Positions 36,515-46,441 are shown, counted from the stretch's first letter. The stretch: 64,000 nt of DNA from Leeuwenhoekiella sp. (GCA_002708845.1 PAPI01000024.1:310001-374000); one strand, 5' to 3'. Program-made: numbers and translations. The notes: a model not told the origin generated them from the letters alone.

Positions 36515-36805
36515 TTAGGATAACTGGCTTTGAATCAAATCTTCCAGACTTTTGAGTTTAAGAGCTGCTTCAGCTTGCGCTCCTTCTCCTGCCAAATCCC
36601 TCTGTATCGTTTTTGAAGCAAATTGTAAGGCACACATGGCCAACACATCCTGCTTATCTCTAACGGCATAACTTTGCTCAAACTTTTTAATCATCGCCTC
36701 AATATCCTTTGCCGCTTTACGCAAACCTTCTTCCTGTTGGGGCAAAATAGTAAGTGGATACACCCGGTCTGCGATAGACAATTTTATTTTAAGATGTTCA
36801 GACAT
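36515..36805 (-). CDS. zapA: Cell division protein ZapA
   Basis: A 96-residue ZapA. The N-terminal KLSIADRVYPLTILPQQEEG strand region, AAKDIEAMIKKFE and the C-terminal coiled coil (LAMCALQFASKTIQRDL onward) match the family. ZapA binds FtsZ and crosslinks protofilaments at the division ring. The gene lies between the coiled-coil gene (10 bp upstream) and the 6S RNA. Co-transcription with the RNA is likely because no promoter-like signal is obvious in the short gap. Confidence 0.92.
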   Translation of the reverse strand: MSEHLKIKLSIADRVYPLTILPQQEEGLRKAAKDIEAMIKKFEQSYAVRDKQDVLAMCALQFASKTIQRDLAGEGAQAEAALKLKSLEDLIQSQLS

Positions 36806-36815
36806 ATCCTTTAAT

Positions 36816-37106
36816 TTAATCTGCTAATTGCGCGATGCAGGCATCTATTTCCCGCATCATCGCATTTATTTTGAGCTTGGTTTCCCGTTTGTAATCGTTA
36901 CTGCCCAGCATAGCATTTGCAGTTTTGAGTGTGCTGTACTTTGCTTCCCAGTTTTCTACAAGTTTCTTGAGTTGTGCATTCTCCTCTTTGAGTTGTGCAT
37001 TTTCGGCCGCAAGAACCTGTAATTGCTGTTGAAGTTGCTTGTGTCTGCTAATTAACGTACCCGTTGCCTTCTGCAATGATTCGACACGCTCTAACAGTTC
37101 ACTCAT
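36816..37106 (-). CDS. Small coiled-coil protein upstream of zapA
   Basis: A 96-residue protein that is nearly all heptad-rich coiled coil: QLQQQLQVLAAENAQLKEE then ENAQLKKLVENWEAK. No signal peptide or membrane helix. The composition and the tight linkage to zapA (10 bp) suggest a division-associated partner resembling ZapB, which is inference. Some databases give homologues an aminoacyl-tRNA synthetase name that the sequence does not support. It is the first gene of the run and has a good promoter just upstream. Confidence 0.8.
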   Translation of the reverse strand: MSELLERVESLQKATGTLISRHKQLQQQLQVLAAENAQLKEENAQLKKLVENWEAKYSTLKTANAMLGSNDYKRETKLKINAMMREIDACIAQLAD

Positions 37107-37134
37107 AACCTTTTTTTAACAATGCTTGGTCTCA

Positions 37135-37165
37135 CAAAGTTAACATTCGACATCTAATAACACAA
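37135..37165 (-). promoter_or_regulatory. Promoter of the coiled-coil gene-zapA-6S-rny run
   Basis: On the minus strand TTG (complement of 37163-37165) is followed 20 bp later by TAACTTTG (complement of 37135-37142), close to the Bacteroidota consensus, 29 bp ahead of the coiled-coil gene start. It could drive zapA and the 6S RNA as well. Confidence 0.6.
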
Positions 37166-37450
37166 TACAATCTATTTTATTTTTAAAGCTCTCGCGGCTA
37201 TGATGTAAACAATTGAATATGAAACCGGGCACAGTTTTTTGAGCTTAAATTCGAACATCTAAAGAAACTCAACATTTAAAAAAAAAGAATTGAAAATACG
37301 TTTTTCATTCCACAACAGTTATTTTGTTGTATCAACCGGCTAGCTTCAAAATGAATATTTCAATCTTATTATTTACTTTAAAATTTTAAGAACGGTATCA
37401 TTTTGACAACATTTTAAAAAAATCTAATTCCCTTTAATTAATTTTCCGCT
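37166..37450. other. Long AT-rich intergenic region
   Basis: This divergent gap of 344 bp (37107-37450, including the zapA-run promoter above) is the longest empty stretch apart from the left edge. I see no open frame, tRNA or terminator. It has several A/T tracts and a weak inverted repeat (ACAACAG-ttat-TTTGTTGT region near 37312-37330). It presumably holds the promoter for the M23 peptidase/TonB receptor operon, but no clean consensus is visible. Confidence 0.5.
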
Positions 37451-39166
37451 TTGCGAAACCAAATATCCAACTCTGTGCATAAATTTCTCAGCTTCTTCTT
37501 TCTACTAATTTCAGCAGTTACTCAGGCTCAGGATGAAATTCCTCAGAATTATTTTATCAAACCCCTTAAGATTCCAACAGTACTTGCAGGTTCATTTGGT
37601 GAATTGAGAAGCAATCATTTTCACAGCGGTCTGGATATTAAAACTCAGGGACGTACAGGCCTGGATGTCGTTGCCAGCGCCTCGGGATATGTGAGCCGAA
37701 TTAAAATTTCACACTACGGTTATGGAAAAGCTTTATACATCACACATCCTAATGGTTACGTAACGGTTTACGGTCACCTTGATAGTTTCGCAGGTGGCAT
37801 TAAAGAGTATGTAAAAGCCAAACAATACGAGGCCGAAAGCTATGAGATTGAATTATTTCCCAATCCCGATGAGCTAACGGTAACTCAGGGACAACTTGTA
37901 GCTTACAGCGGCAATACCGGAAGCAGCGGAGGACCACACGTTCATTTTGAAATTCGCGATAAAAACGAGCGCCCGATGAATGCACAATTGTTTGGTGTTG
38001 ATGTGCCCGATAATAGCGCACCGATTATCAATGATCTTTTAGTCTACCCCCTTTCAGATAGCAGCACGGTCAATGCCTCGCGTACCAAAATGCGATTGAA
38101 GTTTACAAAACAACCTGATGGTAATTTTTTAAGTGAAAAAATCACAGCATACGGGCCCATCGGTTTTGCTATTGGTACCATAGACCGGCAAGACGGAGCC
38201 CCAAACAGCAACGGGATTTATAAAATTGAAACACGCTTAAACGGATCTAAAACGCTGGAGGTCGAAATGGACAAGTTTTCGTTTGCCGAAACCCGTTATC
38301 TGAATCGCATGATTGATTATGCGCTCTTTGAGTCTGAAAGAGACCGGGTTCAAAAACTGTTTATAGAGCGCAACAACCCAATAAGTATTTTTAAATTTGA
38401 GCAGGAGAAAGGTGTTTTAAACCTGGATCAGGAAGGAAAAACAGCCTTATATACAATCAAAATTTCAGACCTTCCGGGAAATACGACCACTCTTACAGTT
38501 CCTATTACTATTAAAAAAGATTACACGGCTCCCACGCATGATTTAAAGGAAACTCCCTATTTGGTTCAGCCCGAAACAACACAGAGCTTTCAGGATGGCT
38601 CCTGGTCAATTTTTATTCCGAAAGGGGCATTTTACGATGATTATTATCTGGATATCAAGGCCAATACAGATGCGTTGCATCTGGATCAGGATACGATTCC
38701 CGTTCACGAATACATTCGTTTGGGTTATGATGTTTCAGCGTTTAAACCACAGGATCGAGAGCGATTATATATCGGCAGAGTAAACAGTCGAGGCTTACTC
38801 AGTTATGAAAGAGCCACGCTAAATGGAGATGAACTTGCTGCTACTGTCAACAGCTTGGGAGATTTTAAAATAGGCCTTGACACAACCGGTCCTACCATTG
38901 AGTCGCTTGACTTTAAAGACGGTAAATGGATTTCTGAATTAAAACATATTGATTTTAAAATCAACGACAGGGATAGCGGTATAAAAAGTTACCGGGCAAC
39001 CATCAATGGAAAATTTGCACTGCTCGAGTATGAGTATAAAAACAACAGGCTCCGGTATTTTTTTGAAGATGGAATCAGCGTAAGCGGAGCAAATGATTTT
39101 AAACTGATTGTGACCGATAATGTAGGAAATAGCACTACTTTTAGCGCAACTTTTTACCGAAAATAA
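37451..39166 (+). CDS. M23-family peptidase, exported
   Basis: A 571-residue exported protein with an M23 (LytM) metallopeptidase domain near the N-terminus. The zinc motif HFHSGLDIK (HxxxD) lies near residues 56-64, and the second motif HVHFEIRD near residue 165. The remaining 400 residues are beta-rich (Ig-like) and include an aspartate/glycine-rich stretch near the end. M23 enzymes cut peptidoglycan cross-links. The start is probably TTG at 37451 or the in-frame GTG at 37475, which begins a compact signal peptide (HKFLSFFFLLISAVTQAQ). It lies 5 bp ahead of the TonB-receptor gene, so the two are an operon. Confidence 0.88.
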   Translation: MRNQISNSVHKFLSFFFLLISAVTQAQDEIPQNYFIKPLKIPTVLAGSFGELRSNHFHSGLDIKTQGRTGLDVVASASGYVSRIKISHYGYGKALYITHPNGYVTVYGHLDSFAGGIKEYVKAKQYEAESYEIELFPNPDELTVTQGQLVAYSGNTGSSGGPHVHFEIRDKNERPMNAQLFGVDVPDNSAPIINDLLVYPLSDSSTVNASRTKMRLKFTKQPDGNFLSEKITAYGPIGFAIGTIDRQDGAPNSNGIYKIETRLNGSKTLEVEMDKFSFAETRYLNRMIDYALFESERDRVQKLFIERNNPISIFKFEQEKGVLNLDQEGKTALYTIKISDLPGNTTTLTVPITIKKDYTAPTHDLKETPYLVQPETTQSFQDGSWSIFIPKGAFYDDYYLDIKANTDALHLDQDTIPVHEYIRLGYDVSAFKPQDRERLYIGRVNSRGLLSYERATLNGDELAATVNSLGDFKIGLDTTGPTIESLDFKDGKWISELKHIDFKINDRDSGIKSYRATINGKFALLEYEYKNNRLRYFFEDGISVSGANDFKLIVTDNVGNSTTFSATFYRK

Positions 39167-39171
39167 TCGTA

Positions 39172-41628
39172 TTGAAGCGTTTCGTATATCTTCTTACCGG
39201 TATTTTGACTCTGGCAACACAGGCTGTAATTGCACAGGAAGCCACATTAACCGGAATCGTATTTAGTGAAGATAACAAGCCTTTACCGCAAACTAACATA
39301 AGCGCAAGCGAAACGGGAACCACAAGCTCAGAAACCGGCTTTTACAGGCTAAAGATTCCTGCTAATACTATTGTAGAAATTGAGTTTACACATATCGGAT
39401 ATATGCCGGTCAGGCAGCAATTCAGGCTTGAAGCAGGTGAGGTTTTTGAATACAATCCCGTTCTAAAAGTAGCTATCGAGCAAATATCAACGGTAGTTAT
39501 CTCCGGCAATAACAGAGATCAAATTGAAGGCATCTCCAGTCTTGACCCGGAAACGGTACGGAAAATTCCCGGAGCCAATCCCGGAGTCGAAAATCTGCTG
39601 CAAACACTTCCGGGCGTAAGCTCAAATAATGAACTCAGCACGCAGTATGCCGTGCGCGGTGGTAATTATGATGAAAATTTAATCTACATAAATGACATTG
39701 AAGTTTACCGTCCCTTTTTGATACGCTCTGGTCAACAGGAGGGTTTTAGTATTGTCAATGCAGATTTGGTTCGTGATATCGATTTTAGTGCGGGCGGCTT
39801 TCAATCTAAATATGGTGATAAGCTTTCTTCAGTTTTAGACATTACCTATCGCAGGCCGGTTGATTTTGCCGCCTCTGCAGATTTAAGTCTTTTAGGGGTG
39901 TCAGTTTCTGCGGAAGGACTTTCAAAAAATAAACAATTTACAGCTCTTGCCAGCGCTCGGTATCGGGACAACTCCCTTTTGGTGAATGCCAAACAAACTG
40001 AAACTAATTACAGACCTCGCTTTACCGATTTTCAAACCTATTTAACCTATACATTCAGCTCTAAATTTCAATTGGACTTTTTAGGAAACCTAAGCAGTAA
40101 CCGCTATAATTATGAACCGCAAACCCGGCAAACCAATTTCGGGACTTTGGCCAATCCGATTGCTTTAGTGGTCAACTATCAAGGGCAGGAAGAAGATCGC
40201 TATACCACTGCTCTGGGTGCATTTTCCGGTAGTTATAAACCAAATGAAAATCTCAATTTAAAACTCATCGCATCTGCTTACCATACTCAGGAACAGGAGT
40301 ATTATGATATTCTCGCCCGTTATGCACTCGGAGTTCCTAATACCGATATTGGAAGTGCTGAAGCCGGCAGTGTTGATTTTACGCAGGATATAGGCTCACA
40401 GCTCACGCACGCACGTAATAAACTGGATGCGCTCATTGTAAACCTACACCATCGCGGGCAGTATCAAAAAGGAAGCGACCTGCTCGAATGGGGTCTAAAA
40501 TGGAGTCAAGAATCTATAAGAGATCGACTGCAGGAATATGAAATTATAGACTCAGCCGGATTTTCGGTAAGACCGCCTTTAGAAGGTTTTAGCAATCAGC
40601 AGCCATACGAACCATTTAATGCACCATTAGAACCTTTTACAGCGGTTCGTGCTCAAAATGAAGTTAACATTAACCGAATTTCAGCTTATGCACAGTACAG
40701 TAAACGGCTCAATCTAAAAGAAGCCAGGCTTTGGTACAATCTTGGTGTACGTGGGCAAATGTGGAATGTAAACAGTCTAAATCAGCCTCAGACGACACAA
40801 TTTATAGTGAGTCCGCGTGGGCAGGTAAGTCTTAAGCCCAATTGGGATACAGACATGCTCTTTCGCTTTGCGGCAGGCCTCTATCAGCAGCCTCCTTTTT
40901 ATAGAGAATTGCGGGATTTTCAGGGACGTGTCGTTCCTGACGTTAAGGCGCAAAAAAGCCTGCATATAGTCGCTGGCAATGACTGGAGTTTTGATCTTTG
41001 GGAAAGGCCATTTACTTTAAATACCGAATTGTACTATAAAAATCTCACCGATGTAAATGCCTATACTCTAGAAAATGTACGCATACGATACCGGGCTGAT
41101 AATAATGCAAAAGCTTATGCCTATGGTTTGGATTTAAGACTTTCAGGAGAATTTGTTCCGGGAACCGAAAGCTGGGTTAGTCTGGGAATCCTTAAAACTG
41201 AAGAGTCTATAAATAATCGTGGTTATATACCGCGCCCCACAGATCAACGTTTGAAACTAGGCATTTTATTTCAGGATTATATTCCCACGATACCTGATAT
41301 GAAACTGTATGTAAATACCGTTTTTCAAACCGGGCTACCGGGTGGCTCTCCCAGTTATACCGATCCCTATTTTTATCAAACCCGGCTACCCTTCTATTTT
41401 AGATCTGATATCGGATTTTCTTATGTAATCATCAATGCTTCAGACCAAAAAACCAAAAGCGGTCTATTTAAAGAACTGAGCGCAGGTCTGGAAATTTTCA
41501 ATGTATTTGACCGCCAAAACAGCATAACCAATACGTTTGTACGGGATGCTGCAACACAGCAGCAATACGCAGTACCCAATTATCTTACACCCCGCGTGTT
41601 TAACTTTCGCGTAAGCGCAAAATTTTAA
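39172..41628 (+). CDS. TonB-dependent outer-membrane receptor with carboxypeptidase-regulatory domain
   Basis: An 818-residue receptor. A signal peptide (YLLTGILTLATQAVIAQ) precedes a CarboxypepD_reg-like domain (about 25-100), a TonB plug (about 115-230, with NPGVENLLQTLPGV and YAVRGGNYDENLIYIND), and a 22-strand barrel ending in TPRVFNFRVSAKF. It imports an unknown substrate using TonB/ExbBD energy. No SusD-like partner or glycan gene is adjacent, so it is not a polysaccharide locus. The start is TTG, 5 bp after the M23 peptidase gene, so the pair probably shares a substrate or assembly context. Barrel length is typical for smaller receptors. Confidence 0.92.
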   Translation: MKRFVYLLTGILTLATQAVIAQEATLTGIVFSEDNKPLPQTNISASETGTTSSETGFYRLKIPANTIVEIEFTHIGYMPVRQQFRLEAGEVFEYNPVLKVAIEQISTVVISGNNRDQIEGISSLDPETVRKIPGANPGVENLLQTLPGVSSNNELSTQYAVRGGNYDENLIYINDIEVYRPFLIRSGQQEGFSIVNADLVRDIDFSAGGFQSKYGDKLSSVLDITYRRPVDFAASADLSLLGVSVSAEGLSKNKQFTALASARYRDNSLLVNAKQTETNYRPRFTDFQTYLTYTFSSKFQLDFLGNLSSNRYNYEPQTRQTNFGTLANPIALVVNYQGQEEDRYTTALGAFSGSYKPNENLNLKLIASAYHTQEQEYYDILARYALGVPNTDIGSAEAGSVDFTQDIGSQLTHARNKLDALIVNLHHRGQYQKGSDLLEWGLKWSQESIRDRLQEYEIIDSAGFSVRPPLEGFSNQQPYEPFNAPLEPFTAVRAQNEVNINRISAYAQYSKRLNLKEARLWYNLGVRGQMWNVNSLNQPQTTQFIVSPRGQVSLKPNWDTDMLFRFAAGLYQQPPFYRELRDFQGRVVPDVKAQKSLHIVAGNDWSFDLWERPFTLNTELYYKNLTDVNAYTLENVRIRYRADNNAKAYAYGLDLRLSGEFVPGTESWVSLGILKTEESINNRGYIPRPTDQRLKLGILFQDYIPTIPDMKLYVNTVFQTGLPGGSPSYTDPYFYQTRLPFYFRSDIGFSYVIINASDQKTKSGLFKELSAGLEIFNVFDRQNSITNTFVRDAATQQQYAVPNYLTPRVFNFRVSAKF

Positions 41629-41640
41629 AAAGACTGGAAG

Positions 41641-42786
41641 TTACTTCAAGAATTCTTTAAGACTCTGTACCACGTAGTCTACCTCTTCTTTTGTATTCTC
41701 ATGAGAAAACGAAAAGCGAATAGAAGGCTTGTTTAATTTATCTTCAGAAAGAAAAGCATTGAGTACGTGACTGCCCTGATCGCTTCCACTTTGACAGGCA
41801 CTACCTTTAGAACAGGCAATACCTTTAAGGTCTAATTGAAAAAGAAGCATCAATGATTTTTCAGGTGGCACCGGCAGGCAAACATTTAATAAGGTATAGG
41901 TACTAAGACTTCCGTCGTGACAGTTACCGTTAAAACTCACTCCGGGTATATTTTTTTCAAGCTGCTCTTTAAAATACCACTTGATTTCTTCTATTGTCTT
42001 ACGCTCTTCGTTGAGATTTTCCTGTGCTTTAATTAAAGCAGTTTCCATTCCAGCGATGTTATGCACCGCTTCGGTACCGGCACGACTGCCTCGCTCCTGT
42101 CCACCACCAAAAATCAAGGATTTAATCTTTGAATTTTTCCTCAGAAATGCAAAACCAACACCTTTAGGTCCGTGAAACTTATGAGCTGCAGCAGCGATGA
42201 AATCAACTTCAATTTCGCTTAAATTCAAATCGAAATGCCCCACAGACTGAACCATATCACTGTGAAATAAGGCATTGTAGGTTTTGGCCAGATCACTCAC
42301 TTTCTCCAAATCGAGCAGATTCCCTATTTCATTATTAATATGCATCAGGCTTATAAGTGTTTTAGTATCTGAGACTTGAAGCAACTCTTCAAGGTGATCT
42401 AAATCAACACTGCCACATTCTTTAATTCTAACTTGAGAAACCTTTACCTGAAAACGTTCTTTGAGATGCTCTACTGTGTGTAAAACAGCATGATGCTCAA
42501 TGGGACTGGTGATAATATGTTTAACATCCAGATCACGTACCGCACTGTTAATGATAAGATTGTCTGCCTCAGTACCTCCCGAAGTGAATATAATTTCAGC
42601 GGGCGAAACGTGCAAATAGTTTGCAATCGTTTTACGCGCCTGCTCAATGATGCTTTTAGCTTTTCGGCCTACAGAATGTGTAGACGAGGGATTACCCGGC
42701 ACCTCACGCATAACCTCGACCATGCGATCTATTACTTCGGGGCGTAATGCAGTGGTTGCTGCATTGTCAAAATACACCTGATTCAT
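41641..42786 (-). CDS. Cysteine desulfurase (NifS/IscS family)
   Basis: A 381-residue class-V aminotransferase-fold enzyme. YFDNAATT is at the start, the PLP-binding Lys203 lies in AHKFHGPKG, and the catalytic loop is GSACQSGS with Cys331. It takes sulfur from cysteine to form a persulfide for Fe-S clusters or tRNA thiolation. There is no iscU or sufU beside it, so the acceptor cannot be named. The Cys loop is short, as in type I (IscS/NifS). It faces the TonB receptor gene with only 12 bp between, and is divergent from the Asp-rich lipoprotein gene. Confidence 0.92.
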   Translation of the reverse strand: MNQVYFDNAATTALRPEVIDRMVEVMREVPGNPSSTHSVGRKAKSIIEQARKTIANYLHVSPAEIIFTSGGTEADNLIINSAVRDLDVKHIITSPIEHHAVLHTVEHLKERFQVKVSQVRIKECGSVDLDHLEELLQVSDTKTLISLMHINNEIGNLLDLEKVSDLAKTYNALFHSDMVQSVGHFDLNLSEIEVDFIAAAAHKFHGPKGVGFAFLRKNSKIKSLIFGGGQERGSRAGTEAVHNIAGMETALIKAQENLNEERKTIEEIKWYFKEQLEKNIPGVSFNGNCHDGSLSTYTLLNVCLPVPPEKSLMLLFQLDLKGIACSKGSACQSGSDQGSHVLNAFLSEDKLNKPSIRFSFSHENTKEEVDYVVQSLKEFLK

Positions 42787-42805
42787 AAGACTAATTTAGA
42801 GGCTG

Positions 42806-42872
42806 CAAAAATAGCCAGAATAAAATTATTAGATAACGGAAGGCCCTTTAAAAACCAATTCGAGTATTTTTG
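42806..42872. promoter_or_regulatory. Divergent -7 boxes
   Basis: TATTTTTG occurs twice in this gap: on the minus strand (complement of 42806-42813) 20 bp before the cysteine desulfurase, and on the plus strand at 42865-42872 about 21 bp before the lipoprotein at 42893. Both are exact TAnnTTTG matches. The -33 elements are not clear. Confidence 0.5.
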
Positions 42873-42892
42873 CGCTAAAGATCGAAATTGAT

Positions 42893-43840
42893 ATGAAAAA
42901 GATTGGACTCGTAATTTTGTTGTTAGTGGGTATGGTTTCCTGCGATGATGGGGATTTAATTGTCACCTCATTTGATTTTTCCGAGCTACCAGTGAGATAT
43001 TGCTCTACTGTCGATAACAATGAGACAACTGCCACCAACTACATTTTCTATAAAATCAACCCGGAGACTAACGAAGCACTGGCATTTCGGTTCACTACAG
43101 ACATTCCTATTCTTGAAGAAATTAGCGAAGTTGACATTGATTTAGGCCGAAGTAACTCTTCTTTTGTTTCGTATCGATTGTTTAATGATGCTGTTGATTC
43201 TGATTATTTCTGTTCAGACATTCCGCCGGCGCAGCCCACGGTTTCTGAAGAATATATAAGTGCTGAAGGCAATTTAAGAATTGTAACCCAAGGAGACTTT
43301 AATGATAATGACGGCATCGCGGCAGAGTTTGAGCGCGTTCTAAAAGACTCACTTGGTGTAGATCAAACCGATTATGATTTTGACGGTATACCCAATACTT
43401 ATGATTTCGATGATGACGGTGATAATGTCCCCACAGACCGAGAAGGCGTAGTTTTAAATGACGACGGTTCAATTAATATGGAAGAATCTCGAGATACAGA
43501 TGAAGACGGGCTGCCTGATTTTATGGATCCTGACGATGATGATGATGGCGTTTTAACAATTAATGAAGCTAATCCTGAAAATGGTAGATTAAATCCTTTA
43601 AATACCGAAACTGATATTTCTATTGGCCCAGATTATCTAAATCCAAACATAGCCATAGATTATAATATCGAAGAATACCGCCAGCATACCTATGTCCTTG
43701 AAAATATTGTACTTACAATAAATCTGGAGAATCTGGTTTTTATAAACGACTCAGGAAGTGAAACAATACGGCAGGAATCTTTATTCTTTGGCACTTTAGA
43801 GACTCCAAATCAGACAATTACAGTCATACCGGAGTTTTAA
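42893..43840 (+). CDS. Asp-rich lipoprotein with thrombospondin-type-3-like Ca2+ repeats
   Basis: A 315-residue lipoprotein (VGMVSC, Cys17). The central region carries tandem calcium-loop motifs of the thrombospondin type 3 kind, as [38 protein letters not shown] and neighbours, each expected to bind Ca2+ through Asp side chains. The flanks have no recognised domain. It is probably exported to the cell surface; binding or adhesion is a guess. It converges on the Smr gene with a 4-bp overlap (TTAA). Confidence 0.8.
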   Translation: MKKIGLVILLLVGMVSCDDGDLIVTSFDFSELPVRYCSTVDNNETTATNYIFYKINPETNEALAFRFTTDIPILEEISEVDIDLGRSNSSFVSYRLFNDAVDSDYFCSDIPPAQPTVSEEYISAEGNLRIVTQGDFNDNDGIAAEFERVLKDSLGVDQTDYDFDGIPNTYDFDDDGDNVPTDREGVVLNDDGSINMEESRDTDEDGLPDFMDPDDDDDGVLTINEANPENGRLNPLNTETDISIGPDYLNPNIAIDYNIEEYRQHTYVLENIVLTINLENLVFINDSGSETIRQESLFFGTLETPNQTITVIPEF

Positions 43841-44391
43841 TTAGGAGGAACATTTTGATATATATAAACTTCTGTTGCTCCAAGTCCATATTTCTGAAAA
43901 TCTGCATCGTAGAATTTTATCTGTTCGTATCTTGAAAAAAGATACTCCAGTTCGGCTCTTAGAACACCCTCTCCTACACCGTGAATAAAAACAATACGCT
44001 GTATACGCTTAGATATAGCAAATTCGAGCTTTGACCGTGCCACATCTAGTTGTAGGTTTAATTTATCATACGCACTCATACCCCTTTCGTTTGCTGTAAG
44101 CTGGTGAATGTGCAAGTCAACTTCCATTGGAGGAATTATACCTTTAATTTTATTTGTAGGTTTTTTCTTTCGTTTGTAGGCTGCATTCTTCTGCTCCAAT
44201 GCTGCATTAAAATCTGAATTAAAGCGAATATCAAGCTTCTTATCAGGAACTATTTCGTTCTTAAAAACAACGATTTCAAATTCATCATCGGTCTGAATAT
44301 AAACCCGTTCGCCTTCTAAACCGGTAATCAATCCCGAGATCGCTTCATCCAATAAACTTACCCGTTGCCCAATTTCTAGATCAAAATTCAT
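43837..44391 (-). CDS. Smr-domain protein (MutS2-related)
   Basis: A 184-residue protein with an Smr domain from about residue 85 ([12 protein letters not shown] and [16 protein letters not shown], where the LDxH and HGxG positions are LHIH and HGVG). An N-terminal small beta-barrel-like part ([19 protein letters not shown]) resembles a KOW-type domain. Smr domains nick or bind DNA or RNA, as in MutS2 and stalled-ribosome sensors; this protein lacks the MutS part, so it is a stand-alone Smr protein. Target unknown. Confidence 0.88.
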   Translation of the reverse strand: MNFDLEIGQRVSLLDEAISGLITGLEGERVYIQTDDEFEIVVFKNEIVPDKKLDIRFNSDFNAALEQKNAAYKRKKKPTNKIKGIIPPMEVDLHIHQLTANERGMSAYDKLNLQLDVARSKLEFAISKRIQRIVFIHGVGEGVLRAELEYLFSRYEQIKFYDADFQKYGLGATEVYIYQNVPPN

Positions 44392-44484
44392 AAATTACTT
44401 AATTATTCGATGAAATACACTACAACACCTTTAAGAAGATTATATTCTACTCAAATTTGATTATCTTTACAAAAATATTTCATT

Positions 44485-46434
44485 ATGGGAAAATTTTACT
44501 CCAAAATCATTTTTTTGATGTTACCAGTATTTGCAATGGGTCAATTGCACATCAAATCGGCTACTGCCGGTACAGCTGCAAACAAGACCTACGTTTATAA
44601 TAAGGGTGAAATACTTTTTGTAACACAGGGAATCGGGATGGATGGTAATCCTGACCAAGACGGGGGAAATCTTTATTTACGAGAAGAAGGGCAATTGATA
44701 CAAGGCAATAATGCATCTGCAAATACAGGTGATGGTATTGTTTCGGTTTATCAGGAAAACACCCGAAACGCCTGGGATTACCACATGTGGACTTCTCCGG
44801 TGGGAGATCCTTTAGAGTCAGCTGGCGGTAATGGTAATACGGGTAATGCTCGATTTTATATGTCATCTAACTTGGGTGGAGGTATTTATCAGGTGGTTGA
44901 CGAATTAGATAGCGATCCCGCTTCTTTTACAGCAGGCTATGATGGCAAAATAAGCCCTTTAACACTTTCTACAACCTGGCTTTACAAATATATTGCTACT
45001 CAGGGATATAGCGGTTGGAAAAAAGTTGATGCCGCAAACCCTCTTCTTCCAGGGGAAGGTTTCTCAATGAAAGGAGTTGGAGGTGGTACCACACCCACAA
45101 GTACCGCTTTTGATTTTAGAGGAAGACCTAATAATGGTACTATTGAAGTTGATATTAAAAAAGGGCAAAGAACATTAGTTGGCAACCCTTACCCATCTGC
45201 AATGAATTTAAGCTATTACCTGCTTTATAATTCAGCAGGTTCAGTGACAGGTTGTGAAGGTATTGGCACCCCAAGTACCGGACCTGAAGTTATCACAGGT
45301 GAAGCTTTTTTCTGGGAATCAGATGAAAACGTAAAATCCCACTATCTGTTTGACTACCAAGGTGGGTATGGAACATTCGTACCGGACGGTACTTGCGGTT
45401 CAACAGGAACTTACACGGGAGCAACTTATTTGAGATACAATGAAGACGGAACCGTGAGTACAGCAGCAGCATTTCTTGGAGGCTCTGGCAGTTCGTCAAT
45501 TGGAAGAAGATACGCTCCTATAGGTCAGGGATTTTTTGTTCTGGGTAGCGACAATTTAAATGATGGTCAGGTTTATAAGATTGTGGCTAAGAATGATTTC
45601 AGAGTGTTTGAAAAAGAAGATAGCAATCCAAATTCTGATTTTAGAAAACCAGGTAAGGGTACAAAGAAAACCGAAACAAAAACCACAATAAATCTTAGTC
45701 CAGGCCAAATTACCTATGACGATAATGGCTTTTTAGTTTTACCAAAATTTACTTTGGAAACGTTCATCAATAAAACTTATACTCGTACGCTTAAGGGCGT
45801 TATGTTTGATGAGTCTACGATGGGTTATGATTATTCCGCAGATGGTCAAAATAGGACTTTACTTAAAACAGATGTGAATTTTAAATTAGAAGAAGACGAT
45901 CGACCTTTTCTAATCAATAACTTCCCATATTCTATTGATGCTGCCCTAGCATTGAAAATTGATGGAGAGAAAGAAACTAACTTCTACGCTATGCGTGTGA
46001 CTGATTTAAACTTCACCCCAGATGAAGGAATTTGGTTATATGACAAAGAAACTGATGAATATTTTGATATTCTAAACGAAACCTATGAATTCGAATTACC
46101 TAAAGGTAATTATGCTGATCGTTTTGAAGTTCGTTTCAAAGACGGGAATAAAGAAAATCTGGATATAGCTGAAGAGGTGAAAGAATCTTTTGCCGTGTAC
46201 CAAAACAACAGTTTAGCCGAACTTACCATTTTAAATCCACTAGAAACTGAACTGAAAGACATCAGTGTTTACGATATTACCGGTAAATTGCTAGTCTCTA
46301 AAATTAATGAAGGTACAAATTCGAAAGTTACAATTCCTTCAAATACCTGGAGTGATGGTATCTATGTTGTGCGTGTTGTAACACGTGACAATGTAGAATA
46401 CAGCAAAAAAGTATCTGTGTTTAATAAAAATTGA
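44485..46434 (+). CDS. Type IX secretion cargo with C-terminal sorting domain
   Basis: A 649-residue secreted protein. A signal peptide (FLMLPVFAMGQ) is followed by a large Gly/Thr/Asn-rich region with WDYHMWTSPVGDP and GNPYPSAMNLSY motifs that recur in flavobacterial surface proteins. The C-terminal part (about 575-649) matches a type-A T9SS sorting domain: LTILNPLETELKDISVYDIT, GKLLVSK, and IYVVRVVTRDNVEYSKKVSVF. The type IX system exports it and attaches or releases it at the surface. It has no enzyme motif, so an adhesion or structural role is inferred. A TATCTTTA element at 44463-44470 lies shortly before the start. Confidence 0.9.
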   Translation: MGKFYSKIIFLMLPVFAMGQLHIKSATAGTAANKTYVYNKGEILFVTQGIGMDGNPDQDGGNLYLREEGQLIQGNNASANTGDGIVSVYQENTRNAWDYHMWTSPVGDPLESAGGNGNTGNARFYMSSNLGGGIYQVVDELDSDPASFTAGYDGKISPLTLSTTWLYKYIATQGYSGWKKVDAANPLLPGEGFSMKGVGGGTTPTSTAFDFRGRPNNGTIEVDIKKGQRTLVGNPYPSAMNLSYYLLYNSAGSVTGCEGIGTPSTGPEVITGEAFFWESDENVKSHYLFDYQGGYGTFVPDGTCGSTGTYTGATYLRYNEDGTVSTAAAFLGGSGSSSIGRRYAPIGQGFFVLGSDNLNDGQVYKIVAKNDFRVFEKEDSNPNSDFRKPGKGTKKTETKTTINLSPGQITYDDNGFLVLPKFTLETFINKTYTRTLKGVMFDESTMGYDYSADGQNRTLLKTDVNFKLEEDDRPFLINNFPYSIDAALALKIDGEKETNFYAMRVTDLNFTPDEGIWLYDKETDEYFDILNETYEFELPKGNYADRFEVRFKDGNKENLDIAEEVKESFAVYQNNSLAELTILNPLETELKDISVYDITGKLLVSKINEGTNSKVTIPSNTWSDGIYVVRVVTRDNVEYSKKVSVFNKN

Positions 46435-46441
46435 TTCTATT

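Noticed and set aside
36816-37106. Phenylalanyl-tRNA synthetase label for the coiled-coil protein
   Set aside because: 96 residues of coiled coil with no synthetase domain; linkage to zapA suggests a division partner.
37312-37332. Possible small RNA hairpin in the gap before the M23 peptidase gene
   Set aside because: The inverted repeat is short and A/T-rich, with no T-run or promoter in the right place.
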